64,000 nt of DNA from Polymorphobacter multimanifer. Its GTDB lineage: Bacteria > Pseudomonadota > Alphaproteobacteria > Sphingomonadales > Sphingomonadaceae. Below the pieces are notes generated by a model. That model did not search any database. It was given only the letters and a program-made list of their open reading frames with translations, and was not told where the DNA came from. Below, one piece after another: positions 49,411 to 60,074 of this stretch. Positions within the stretch are counted from its first letter, which is position 1; the number at the start of each line of letters is the position of its first letter. The translations under genes and the position numbers were made by a program. The stretch lies in the NCBI RefSeq assembly GCF_014205635.1, contig NZ_JACIIV010000018.1, forward strand, positions 1 through 64,000, in the 5' to 3' direction.

Positions 49411-49820
49411 TCCTGGTCGATACCAATGTCTGGAGCGAACTGACCAAGCCACACGGCGACCCCGCCGTGCTGGCCTGGCTGGAAGCGCATGACGATGATC
49501 TGGCGCTGTCGACACTGGTGCTTGCCGAAATCCACTACGGCATTGCGCTGGCGACGAGTGCTCCCAAAAGACACACTCTGTCAGCATGGCTGGCCGGCCT
49601 CGAAGCACGCTATTGGGGGCAGACGCTGAGCTTCGGCCGCGCATCGGCAAGCCATTACGGCCAGATTGCAGCGCGCCCCGAAGTGAAGGCGCGCCAACCG
49701 CAGATAATCGACATGCAGATCGCCGCCCAGGCGCAGGAACACAGGATTCCGCTGGCAACCCGCAACGCTCGCGATTTCGACTGGATCGGGATTCCGCTGA
49801 TCGACCCCTGGACTGGCTGA
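49407..49820 (+). CDS. FitB/VapC-like PIN-domain toxin
   Basis: The 137-residue PIN-domain ribonuclease has acidic metal ligands Asp5 (ILVDTNVWSE), Glu41 (LVLAEIHYGI) and later Asp residues in PQIIDMQIAAQA and TRNARDFDWIG. It presumably cleaves tRNA or other RNA when freed from antitoxin. The TTG start overlapping the antitoxin stop (TTGA) implies coupling and low expression. Confidence 0.87.
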   Translation: MILVDTNVWSELTKPHGDPAVLAWLEAHDDDLALSTLVLAEIHYGIALATSAPKRHTLSAWLAGLEARYWGQTLSFGRASASHYGQIAARPEVKARQPQIIDMQIAAQAQEHRIPLATRNARDFDWIGIPLIDPWTG

Positions 49821-49832
49821 ACGCCGCAGGCC

Positions 49833-50177
49833 TCACGCCCCCGTCTCCGCCTGGCAGCCCCAACCATCGAACGCCACATCATGGCTGATCTCGATCTCCA
49901 GCGCGCGTGTGATCAGCGCCCGGATCGCCGGCCGCGTCACCGGCCCATCGACCTGAAAATCCGCCGCCCAGTCACCGTCCTCGAACTCACCGAAATCGAT
50001 GAAGCGAAACCCCAACCGCTCCGCATCCTCTGCCAGCGTCTCGATCGCCTCCTGCGAGCCCTTGAAATGCACATCGATCACGCGCGAAAGTTCGGCCACA
50101 TCGCCGTTCGCCGCCAGCTCGAGCAGCACTTCCTCGTCTGCTGCGAGTTCCTCGGCGAGGCGCTTCTGGTCGATCAT
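49833..50177 (-). CDS. RraB-like regulator of ribonuclease E
   Basis: The 114-residue acidic protein has the RraB-family layout: helical N-terminus (KRLAEELAADEEVLLELAAN), VIDVHFKGSQEAIETLAEDA, and a beta domain RFIDFGEFEDGDWAADFQVD with a closing helix. Members bind and inhibit RNase E in enterobacteria; the alphaproteobacterial role is inferred. It overlaps the carA stop by 4 bp. Confidence 0.82.
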   Translation of the reverse strand: MIDQKRLAEELAADEEVLLELAANGDVAELSRVIDVHFKGSQEAIETLAEDAERLGFRFIDFGEFEDGDWAADFQVDGPVTRPAIRALITRALEIEISHDVAFDGWGCQAETGA

Positions 50178-51346
50178 GCTGCCTGACCGAGCCCGCCCAC
50201 GAACTTCTCGAACAGATAATGGCTGTCCTGCGGACCCGGGCTCGCCTCGGGGTGATACTGCACGCTGAATGCCGGCTTGTCGGTCAGCTCCAGCCCCGCC
50301 AGGCTGCCGTCGAACAACGAGATGTGCGTCGCCCGCGCCGTCGCCGGCAGCGTGTCGGTATCCACGGTGAAGCCATGGTTCATCGAGGTAATTTCCACCC
50401 GCCCGTCATCGAGCCTTTTCACCGGATGGTTGGCGCCGCGGTGGCCCTGCTGCATCTTGATCGTGCGCGCCCCCACCGCGAGCCCGAGCAGCTGGTGACC
50501 AAGGCAGATGCCGAACAACGGCTTGCCGGCGTTCAACAGGCTCTGGATCACCGGCACTGCATGCACGCCGGTCGCCGCCGGATCACCGGGGCCGTTGGAC
50601 AGGAAGATGCCATCGGGCTTCAGCGCCATGATCTCGTCGAAGCTCGCACGCGCCGGCACCACCGTCACCCGCGCACCCGCCGCCACCAGATTGCGCAGGA
50701 TGTTGCGCTTCATGCCATAATCGACCGCCACCACATGCGGGCCGCCGGCGTTTTCCTTGTGCTGGAGATAGCCACCCGCCATCGTCCACAGCCCTTCGTC
50801 CCAATCATAATTCTGGGTCGAGCTGATCACGCTGGCGAGGTCCATCCCCTCCAGCCCCGGCCAACCACCCGCCTGGCGCTGCAGCCGCGGAATATCGAAC
50901 TTGCCGACGCGGTTGTGCGCGATCACGCCATTGGGCGCCCCGCCCAGCCGGATGCGCTTGGTGAGCGCGCGGGTATCGACGCCCGAAATCCCGATCCGCC
51001 CCCAGGCCTTCATCCACTCGTCGAAATTGCGCGTCGAGCGATACGAGGCAGCCGGCGTCACCGGCTCGCGGACCACGCAGCCGAGCGCATGCGGGTGGGG
51101 CGATTCGACATCGTCCTGGTTGGAGCCGACGTTGCCGATATGCGGAAAGGTGAAGGTGATGATCTGCCCGGCATAGCTCGGATCGGAGAGCACCTCCTGA
51201 TAGCCGGTCATCGCGGTGTTGAAGCAGACTTCGCCCACCGCCACGCCCTCGGCACCGAATCCCTGCCCCCAGATGACCGCGCCATCGGCGAGCACCAGAA
51301 CAGCGGTCGCGCCTTTCGGTTGGGCGGGTGCTGGCGCAGCAGCCAT
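50174..51346 (-). CDS. carA: Carbamoyl-phosphate synthase small subunit
   Basis: The 390-residue glutamine amidotransferase subunit has an N-terminal CPSase domain (GEVCFNTAMTGYQEVLSDPS) and a C-terminal GATase with nucleophile Cys in FGICLGHQLLGLA and catalytic His/Glu in SVQYHPEASPGPQDS. It delivers ammonia to CarB. ATG 51346 is preferred to 51376, whose extra ten residues (MSTRKPEGTA) precede a normal start. Confidence 0.96.
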   Translation of the reverse strand: MAAAPAPAQPKGATAVLVLADGAVIWGQGFGAEGVAVGEVCFNTAMTGYQEVLSDPSYAGQIITFTFPHIGNVGSNQDDVESPHPHALGCVVREPVTPAASYRSTRNFDEWMKAWGRIGISGVDTRALTKRIRLGGAPNGVIAHNRVGKFDIPRLQRQAGGWPGLEGMDLASVISSTQNYDWDEGLWTMAGGYLQHKENAGGPHVVAVDYGMKRNILRNLVAAGARVTVVPARASFDEIMALKPDGIFLSNGPGDPAATGVHAVPVIQSLLNAGKPLFGICLGHQLLGLAVGARTIKMQQGHRGANHPVKRLDDGRVEITSMNHGFTVDTDTLPATARATHISLFDGSLAGLELTDKPAFSVQYHPEASPGPQDSHYLFEKFVGGLGQAA

Positions 51347-51473
51347 GGCGGTTCCTTCGGGCTTTCGGGTGGACAAACGGCGAGCGAGTTAGGGACCGGC
51401 GCCCCTCGCGTCAATCTATTCTTTGTGGCCCGGCAAGGCTAGTGTGGCCGTTCAGAATCCGAAGGAACACCCA

Positions 51474-51929
51474 ATGCTGCGAGACGATATAAAGGCCGCC
51501 ACTATAGCCTCGATGAAGGCGGGAGACTCGGCCCGCACCGGCGCGTTGCGGCTCATGTCGGCCGCGATCAAGAACCGCGATATCGAGCTGCGCACCGGCC
51601 CTGCCCCCGCCGACGACGATGTCGTCGTCATCGAGGTGCTCACCAAGATGGCCAAGCAGCGCCGCGAGTCGATCGAGATGTATGTGAAGGGCAATCGCCC
51701 CGAGCTGGCGGCCGCCGAAACCGCCGAACTCGCGGTCATCGAAAGCTTTATGCCCGCGATGATGAGCGATGACGAAGCGCGGGCCGCCATCCAGGCGCTG
51801 GTGCTCGAACTCGGCGCCGGCAACCTCAAGGACATGGGCCGCGTCATGGCCGCAGTGAAGGCACGGATGGCCGGCCAGATCGACATGGGCAAGGCCGGCG
51901 GCATGGTGAAGGCAGCGCTGGGGGGATGA
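51474..51929 (+). CDS. GatB/YqeY domain protein
   Basis: The 151-residue protein (MLRDDIKAATIASMKAGDSA, RLMSAAIKNRDIELRTG, IESFMPAMMSDDEARAAIQA, MGRVMAAVKARMAGQIDMGK) is a full YqeY. It is related to the tail of amidotransferase subunit GatB and is associated with tRNA-dependent functions in an undefined way. It is coupled to dnaG, a common order in alphaproteobacteria. Confidence 0.93.
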   Translation: MLRDDIKAATIASMKAGDSARTGALRLMSAAIKNRDIELRTGPAPADDDVVVIEVLTKMAKQRRESIEMYVKGNRPELAAAETAELAVIESFMPAMMSDDEARAAIQALVLELGAGNLKDMGRVMAAVKARMAGQIDMGKAGGMVKAALGG

Positions 51930-53815
51930 GCCTCAGCCCGGCGTTCCTCGATGAGCTTCGCGCCCGCGTGCCGCTGTCCCCGGTCGTGGGGCGGCGGGTC
52001 AAGCTGGTGCGCGCCGGGCGGGAATGGAAAGGCTGCTGCCCCTTCCACAACGAGAAGACGCCGAGCTTCTATGTCAACGACGACAAGGGCTTCTACCACT
52101 GCTTCGGCTGCGGCGCCCACGGCGATGTGTTCCGCTTCCTCACCGAGCAGGAAGGCCTGCCGTTCATGGACGCGGTCACGGCGCTCGCCGCCCAGGCCGG
52201 CATGGAGGTGCCCGCCGCCTCGCCGCAAGCCCAGGCCCGCGCCGACGAGAATGAAGAACTGCAGACTCTGGCCGGCCGCGCTGCCGACTGGTTCCGGTCC
52301 CAACTCGCCGCCCCTGCCGGGAGCGAGGCGCGCGCCTATCTCGCCCGGCGCGGCGTATCCGAAGCCATTGTTGCCGCCTTCGGCCTCGGCTTCGCGCCGG
52401 GCACCGGCCTCAAGGCTGCTCTCGGCAATCCGCAAGAAGCCGCGATGCTCGCCGCCGGCCTGCTCGGCCAGGGCGATGACGGCCGCATCTTCGAGCGCTT
52501 CCGCGGCCGGCTGATATTCCCGATCCGCGATCGGCGCGGCCGCGTGGTGGGCTTCGGCGGCCGTGCGATCGAGTCGGGGTCCCCGCGCACTGGCGCGCGG
52601 GGTGGCGGCGATGTGCAGCCGAAGTACCTCAACTCTGCCGATGGCCCGCTCTTCGACAAGGGCCGGCTGCTCTACAATCTCGATCGCGCCGGCCCCGCCG
52701 CGCGCAAGGCCGATCGGCTGGTCGTCGTCGAAGGCTATATGGACGTGATTGGCGTGGCAGGTGCGGGCATCGCCGAGCTCGTGGCCCCGCTCGGCACCGC
52801 GATGACCGAGGCGCAGCTCGAGCTCGCCTGGCGCCTCGTCGATGTGCCGATCCTCTGCTTCGACGGCGACGGCGCCGGCCAGCGCGCCGCCGTGCGTGCT
52901 GCCTTGCGCGCGCTGCCGCTTCTCAAGCCCGGCAAGTCGCTCGCCATCGCCACACTGCCACCGGGCGAAGATCCCGATGATCTCGTCAAGCGCGGCGGCC
53001 CAGCAGCGTTCGAAGCGGTGCTCGCCGCCGCACGCCCCCTCGCCGAAGCGCTCTGGCTCGCCGAAACCGCCGGCGCCGAGACCGCCACGCCGGAAACCCG
53101 CGCTGCCGTCCGTTCGCGCCTCAAGGCGCATGCCGAGACGATCCTCGATCCCGATGTTCGCGCGCTTTACCGCGCCGATTTCGATGCCCGTTTCGATGCC
53201 GCCTATCTCGCCCGCCGCCGATCCGCTCCCGCCCCCCAGCGCGGCGCCTTCAAGGGTCGCGGCGCCTGGGCCCCGCAGCCGCAGCCGGTGTCCAGCGCCC
53301 TCAAGGCCCAGGCCGCCGGCGGCGGGGACAGTGCGGAGAGCATCGCCGTCGTCGCCGGCCTGCTGCGCAACCCCTGGCTTGCCGACAGCCATGGCGAGGC
53401 GATTTCTGCCCTGCCGCTGGGCGCAGGTCGCGCCGCCCGGCTGCGCGATGCTGTGCTTGCCGCCGCAACGCATACGACAGGGCTTGATGCCAGGCGCCTC
53501 GATGCCCATCTACACTCTGCCGGTCTGGCAGAAGCAGCCGATGCGCTCTGCCGGGCCAACCGGCTTCGCTTCAGCTTCTGCATTCCGGATTCGGCAAAGG
53601 CGCCGGAACGGTCGGTGCAGGCGCGTGATTTCGCACTTGTCGTGGGTCGGTTGTCGGCACGCTCGGGCCTGGAAGCTGAGCTGGCGATGGCCACCGCGGC
53701 ACTGGCGCAAGCGCCGAGCGAAGACGGGTTCAGGCGCCAGCAAGCCTTGGTGGCCGAAAGGCAGGAGTTGGACGCGGCAATGATGCGACTGGCGGAATCG
53801 ATGCGCGAGGACTAG
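51926..53815 (+). CDS. dnaG: DNA primase DnaG
   Basis: The 629-residue primase has an N-terminal CHC2-type zinc domain (CPFHNEKTPSFYV and YHCFGCGAHGD; Cys38, His41, Cys59, Cys62), a catalytic core with Toprim motif (VVVEGYMDVIG, DGDGAGQRA), and a C-terminal helicase-binding region after an Ala/Pro linker at about 430. It makes RNA primers at the fork with DnaB. Start overlaps the yqeY stop. Confidence 0.97.
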   Translation: MSLSPAFLDELRARVPLSPVVGRRVKLVRAGREWKGCCPFHNEKTPSFYVNDDKGFYHCFGCGAHGDVFRFLTEQEGLPFMDAVTALAAQAGMEVPAASPQAQARADENEELQTLAGRAADWFRSQLAAPAGSEARAYLARRGVSEAIVAAFGLGFAPGTGLKAALGNPQEAAMLAAGLLGQGDDGRIFERFRGRLIFPIRDRRGRVVGFGGRAIESGSPRTGARGGGDVQPKYLNSADGPLFDKGRLLYNLDRAGPAARKADRLVVVEGYMDVIGVAGAGIAELVAPLGTAMTEAQLELAWRLVDVPILCFDGDGAGQRAAVRAALRALPLLKPGKSLAIATLPPGEDPDDLVKRGGPAAFEAVLAAARPLAEALWLAETAGAETATPETRAAVRSRLKAHAETILDPDVRALYRADFDARFDAAYLARRRSAPAPQRGAFKGRGAWAPQPQPVSSALKAQAAGGGDSAESIAVVAGLLRNPWLADSHGEAISALPLGAGRAARLRDAVLAAATHTTGLDARRLDAHLHSAGLAEAADALCRANRLRFSFCIPDSAKAPERSVQARDFALVVGRLSARSGLEAELAMATAALAQAPSEDGFRRQQALVAERQELDAAMMRLAESMRED

Positions 53816-53905
53816 AGGGCATAGGTTGGCGCGCGTTCGGTGTACCCGGGCGGGCGTCTTTTGATATTTCCCGGTGCTGCAGGCGCCGGTGCAGTGCAGG
53901 CGAGG

Positions 53906-55936
<2,031 letters not shown>

Positions 55937-55974
55937 GGTTGCACGCAGAGGGGGCTTGCGCCACACTTGCCGCC

Positions 55975-57582
55975 ATGGCGACAAGGCTTGTCCTCCTCCT
56001 CGGCTTGACGGCGTTCACCTCTGCTCCCGGCGGTCCGCCGGCGGTGGACGCGGCGCTGCAAGCCGCGCTGCGCGCCACGGCCTGTGCGCCGCCTGAAGTT
56101 CCGGGGGAAGGCACCGGAGCCCGCGCCGAAGCCTCGCGGGGCGCTATGGTGCTGGTGCCCGGCCTCACCCCGGCGCACCTGCCCGTCACCGCCAACGGCA
56201 CCGCGCAGAACTTCTTCGACCAGGGCCTCGGCCAGCTCCTCGGCTTTGACTATGACGAAGCGCTGGCCAGTTTCCGCGAAGCGCGCCGCCTCGATCCGGC
56301 ATGCGTGATGTGCCGCTGGGGCGAGGCGCTGGCGCTCGGCCCCTATATCAACTCGGGCCCGATCGACGCCGCCACCATTGCCGAGGCGCGCGCGCTCGTG
56401 GGCAGCGCGCTCAAGGATTCCGCGGTCCTGGCCCCACGCGATCGCGCGCTGCTCGATGCCTTGTGGATGCGCTACGCTCCCGGCGGCCGCCAGAACGGTG
56501 TCCATGGCAATCGCTATGCCGACACCATGCTGCGGCTCGCAGCCCAATTCCCCGACGATGATTTCGTCGCCGTCCATGCCGCCGAGGCCATCATGGATGC
56601 CCAGCCCTGGGATTACTGGCAGGCCGGCGGCCGCACCCCCAAGGGCCGCGCCGGCGATGCGCTTCGCCTCGTCGAAACCGTGCTGGCGCGGACCCCGAAC
56701 GACCCGCAGGCGATCCATCTGCTCATCCACCTGACCGAAGCCTCCGCCGCCCCCGAACGCGCTGCCGCCGGCGCCGCGCGACTCGGCGGCCTCGCGCCCG
56801 CAGCACCGCACATGGTGCACATGCCGAGCCATAGCTGGTACCGGCTCGGCCGCTTCACCGATGCCATCGCCGCCAACAAGGCCGCCATCGCCGCCGACGA
56901 GGCGTATGCCCGCGCCACCGGCGGCGAGCCCCGCCATTACGGCTATTTCCGCCACCACAGCCACTTCCTCGCCTCGGCTGCCACCCAGATCGGGGACCGC
57001 GAGACAGCCCTTGCCGCCGCCGATGCGCTGGAGGCCTCGCTCCCCGCCGGCGCTTCGGCGCGCGGCCAGGGGCAGCAAGTGACAGCCCTCCAGGCCCGCG
57101 CGCGTTTCCTCACTCCGGAACAGTTTCTCGCCCTCCCCGCCCCGGCCCCGGCGATGAAGCGACTGCGCATCGCCTGGCACGGAGCGCGCGCCGAAGCCCA
57201 TGCCCGGCTCGGCAACCCCGCCGCCGCGCATTCCGAGCTGGCAGCGTTGCGCATGCTCCGCGACGAGACCGCCGGTGCCAGCGATGCCGAGCGCGCTGTC
57301 GCCGCTCTTGCCGATACCGTGGCACGCGCCCGCATCGCCGAGGCCGAGGGCCAGCCACAGGAGGCGCTGCGCCAATACCGCGCGGCGGAAGCGATCGAGA
57401 GCGGGCTGGGCTATTTCGAGCCGCCGCTCTGGGCCACACCCGTTGCCGTGCTCGCCGGCGAGCTCAGGATGCGGCTTGGCGACACCGCCGGCGCCCGCGC
57501 AGACTTCCGCCGCGCACTTCTATCGCGCCCCGGTCATGCGACCGCGCTCGCCGGCCTCGGGGGCGCGGCAAACGGCGTTTGA
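55975..57582 (+). CDS. Exported tetratricopeptide-repeat protein
   Basis: The 535-residue protein has a Sec signal peptide (MATRLVLLLGLTAFTSAPGG) and then TPR-like helix pairs (FFDQGLGQLLGFDYDEALAS, FREARRLDPACVMCRWGEAL, RYADTMLRLAAQFPDDDFVA, YRLGRFTDAIAANKAAIAAD). Conserved His-rich segments (HMVHMPSHSWYRLG, YGYFRHHSHFLASAA) recur in this family of unknown function. Probably periplasmic scaffold or binding protein. Confidence 0.8.
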   Translation: MATRLVLLLGLTAFTSAPGGPPAVDAALQAALRATACAPPEVPGEGTGARAEASRGAMVLVPGLTPAHLPVTANGTAQNFFDQGLGQLLGFDYDEALASFREARRLDPACVMCRWGEALALGPYINSGPIDAATIAEARALVGSALKDSAVLAPRDRALLDALWMRYAPGGRQNGVHGNRYADTMLRLAAQFPDDDFVAVHAAEAIMDAQPWDYWQAGGRTPKGRAGDALRLVETVLARTPNDPQAIHLLIHLTEASAAPERAAAGAARLGGLAPAAPHMVHMPSHSWYRLGRFTDAIAANKAAIAADEAYARATGGEPRHYGYFRHHSHFLASAATQIGDRETALAAADALEASLPAGASARGQGQQVTALQARARFLTPEQFLALPAPAPAMKRLRIAWHGARAEAHARLGNPAAAHSELAALRMLRDETAGASDAERAVAALADTVARARIAEAEGQPQEALRQYRAAEAIESGLGYFEPPLWATPVAVLAGELRMRLGDTAGARADFRRALLSRPGHATALAGLGGAANGV

Positions 57583-57683
57583 ACCGGCCCGCCGGTGTTG
57601 CTGCGTCGCCACGTCCAGCCGTCGATTGGTGTTGTCACCAACTCACAACTTGTCGCCGCGCTGCACAATGTTATGAGTCGCAT

Positions 57684-58364
57684 GTGAGACTCCTTGTTCT
57701 TCCGGCACTGGCAGTGCTGCTTACCGCAGCCAGCCTGCCCGTTGCGGTCGTCGATGGCCGTGATCCGCTGCGCGATGCCATCGTCGCCGCAGCCGGAGCC
57801 CAGTCGCCCGCGACCGTGTCGTTCGATCGTGTGACCCGCCTCGTCCGCACGGGCGGCGGCAGCACCACACGCCAGGTCCGCGTGGAGCGTTGGGATGGAG
57901 CTCGGTGGACGCTGGTGAGCATCGACGACCAACCCCCCTCGTCTGCCGAACGCGCCAGGGCGGCACGATCGGCGAGCGTACCCGGCTATCATGAACTGGC
58001 GCGCATCGTGGCCGCCGCCACCGAGCGCAGGGTCGATTCCGATGGCCGTACGGTGCTGATGGTGCCCGTGCTGCCGGCCGGCTCGGTGATTGCCGATGGC
58101 AAGGACATTTCGGCGCATCTTCAGGCCGAAGCCGTTCTTGGCCTGCGCGCCGGGATGCCCTGGGTTGCGCAACTGCGCGTGCTGAACCGCGAGAGCTTCA
58201 GGCTCAACATGCTCATCAAGGTCACCGAATTCGAGCAGGTCAATGATTACAAGCTCGATGCCCAGGGCCAGCCCAGGCTGGTTGCGCAGCAGAATGATTC
58301 GCAGGGCTCGATGTTCGGCTTCTCGGGCGGCGAAAAGAGCGAAGTCGTTTACGCCTATCGTTAG
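57684..58364 (+). CDS. Exported hypothetical protein
   Basis: The 226-residue protein has an N-terminal signal sequence (VRLLVLPALAVLLTAASLPV). The mature part is beta-rich with VRVERWDGARWTLVSIDDQP and VLNRESFRLNMLIKVTEFEQ and ends GGEKSEVVYAYR. No family recognised; a lipoprotein-like or outer-membrane assembly role cannot be inferred. GTG 57684 is selected because the signal begins there. Confidence 0.7.
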   Translation: MRLLVLPALAVLLTAASLPVAVVDGRDPLRDAIVAAAGAQSPATVSFDRVTRLVRTGGGSTTRQVRVERWDGARWTLVSIDDQPPSSAERARAARSASVPGYHELARIVAAATERRVDSDGRTVLMVPVLPAGSVIADGKDISAHLQAEAVLGLRAGMPWVAQLRVLNRESFRLNMLIKVTEFEQVNDYKLDAQGQPRLVAQQNDSQGSMFGFSGGEKSEVVYAYR

Positions 58365-58423
58365 GTTGCCGGAGCGCAGGTCCGCCGCTAGCGTGGGCTT
58401 GTTCGATCTGAAAGGCCCAACGA

Positions 58424-59269
58424 ATGCGCTTTACCGGCACCAGCGGCTATGTTGCCACCGATGATCTGAAAGTCGCGGTCAACGCCGCCGTCACGCTGCG
58501 CCGGCCGCTCCTCGTCAAGGGCGAGCCCGGCACCGGCAAGACCGTGCTGGCGCAGCAAATCGCCGATGCCTTCGATGCGCCGCTCATCGAGTGGAACGTC
58601 AAGTCGACCACCCGCGCCCAGCAGGGCCTTTATGAGTACGATGCCGTCAGCCGGCTGCGGGACAGCCAGCTTGGCGATCCGCGCGTGTCGGACATCAACA
58701 ACTATATCCGCCGCGGCAAGATGTGGGAGGCGTTCACCGCACCCCAGCTGCCGGTGCTGCTCATTGACGAGATCGACAAGGCCGATATCGAATTCCCCAA
58801 CGATCTTCTCACCGAGCTCGATCGCATGGAGTTTGACGTCTACGAGACCGGCGAGCGCGTGAAGGCCGTCACCCGCCCCATCGTCATCATCACTTCGAAC
58901 AACGAAAAGGAGCTGCCCGACGCCTTCCTGCGCCGTTGCTTCTTCCACTACATCAAATTCCCCGATCGCGAGACGATGGAAGCCATCGTCCGCGTCCACC
59001 ACCCCGATATCCAGCGCAGCCTCGTCAGCGAAGCCCTCAACATCTTCTTCGATATCCGCGAAGTGCCCGGCATGAAGAAAAAGCCAAGCACCTCGGAGTT
59101 GCTCGACTGGCTCAAGCTCCTCATGCACGAGGACCTGCCCATCGAAGTCCTGCGCAATCGCGACACCAAGAGCCTCATCCCCCCCCTCCACGGCGCGCTG
59201 CTCAAGAACGAGGCCGATGTGATGCTGTTCGAGAGGCTGGCGTTCATGTCGCGGCGGGGGAATGGCTAG
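58424..59269 (+). CDS. MoxR-family AAA+ ATPase
   Basis: The 281-residue ATPase has Walker A KGEPGTGKTVLAQQ (about 33-44), Walker B VLLIDEIDKADIEF, sensor 1 IITSNNEKELPDAFLRRC with the arginine finger, and the MoxR C-terminal region. With the VWA protein coded at 60075 it should form a chelatase-like chaperone pair that matures metalloenzymes (CoxD/CoxE type). The molybdenum hydroxylase at 40 kb is a possible client, but it is 18 kb away. Confidence 0.92.
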   Translation: MRFTGTSGYVATDDLKVAVNAAVTLRRPLLVKGEPGTGKTVLAQQIADAFDAPLIEWNVKSTTRAQQGLYEYDAVSRLRDSQLGDPRVSDINNYIRRGKMWEAFTAPQLPVLLIDEIDKADIEFPNDLLTELDRMEFDVYETGERVKAVTRPIVIITSNNEKELPDAFLRRCFFHYIKFPDRETMEAIVRVHHPDIQRSLVSEALNIFFDIREVPGMKKKPSTSELLDWLKLLMHEDLPIEVLRNRDTKSLIPPLHGALLKNEADVMLFERLAFMSRRGNG

Positions 59270-59979
59270 CGCAGCATCAACCCCCCGTCGATCGCCAGGC
59301 TCTGCCCGGTGATATACGCTGCCGCCGGTGATGCCAGAAACAGGATCGGCCCCGCCACCTCGTCCGGCGTTCCCCAGCGGCGCATCGGGACACTTTTCAG
59401 CAGCCGCGCCTCATAGTTCTCGTCGACCCGCGCCCGCGCCGTCATCCGCGTCGCGATGAAGCCCGGTGCCACAAGGTTGACCCGCACGCCATCGGGCGAC
59501 CATTTGTCCGCCAGCGCCCGCGTGAGCCCCAGCAGCCCTGCCTTGCTCGCGGTGTAGGCCGGCGTCTCCTTCAGCGCCAGGAAGCTCGCCAGCGACCCCA
59601 CATTGACGATGCTCCCCTGCCCCGCCTTCAGCAGCGGGTGCAGCCGCACGGAAAGGTCCATCACGCTGTTCAGATTGAGGTCGATGATCCGCTCGAACTC
59701 GTCCTGCTCATATTCGCGCGCACTCCCGCCCCCTGCATTGTTGACCAGCACATCGAGCGCCACAATCTCCCCTGCCAGCGCCGCGCGCCCCGCCGGCGCG
59801 GTCAGGTCCGCCGCGATGTAGCGCACTCCCTCCAGCGGCTCGTCATAATCGGCAAAGCTGGCGCGCGTCCCCGTCACCACCACCTCAGCCCCCGCATCGC
59901 GGAACGCCCGCGCCGTCGCATGGCCGATCCCCTGGCTGCCGCCGGTCACCAGCACATGTTTGCCGCTCGCCCAATCCAT
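59266..59979 (-). CDS. SDR-family oxidoreductase
   Basis: The 237-residue short-chain dehydrogenase has TGGSQGIG cofactor motif, NNAGGG, catalytic Ser (VNVGSLASF) and TPAYTASKAGLLG (Tyr-x-x-x-Lys), and final ITGQSLAIDGG. The VVVTGTR after strand 2 suggests NADP(H) use. It lies on the opposite strand between the MoxR and VWA genes, overlapping the MoxR stop by 4 bp. Substrate unknown. Confidence 0.9.
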   Translation of the reverse strand: MDWASGKHVLVTGGSQGIGHATARAFRDAGAEVVVTGTRASFADYDEPLEGVRYIAADLTAPAGRAALAGEIVALDVLVNNAGGGSAREYEQDEFERIIDLNLNSVMDLSVRLHPLLKAGQGSIVNVGSLASFLALKETPAYTASKAGLLGLTRALADKWSPDGVRVNLVAPGFIATRMTARARVDENYEARLLKSVPMRRWGTPDEVAGPILFLASPAAAYITGQSLAIDGGLMLR

Positions 59980-60074
59980 CGCATCTCTCCCTCTTCAAAA
60001 TGACGATGGGCGCTGTCGCCCAACACGCAAAGCAGCACTTGTGACAGGGCCGCACCGCGCATAGGCTGGACCCC

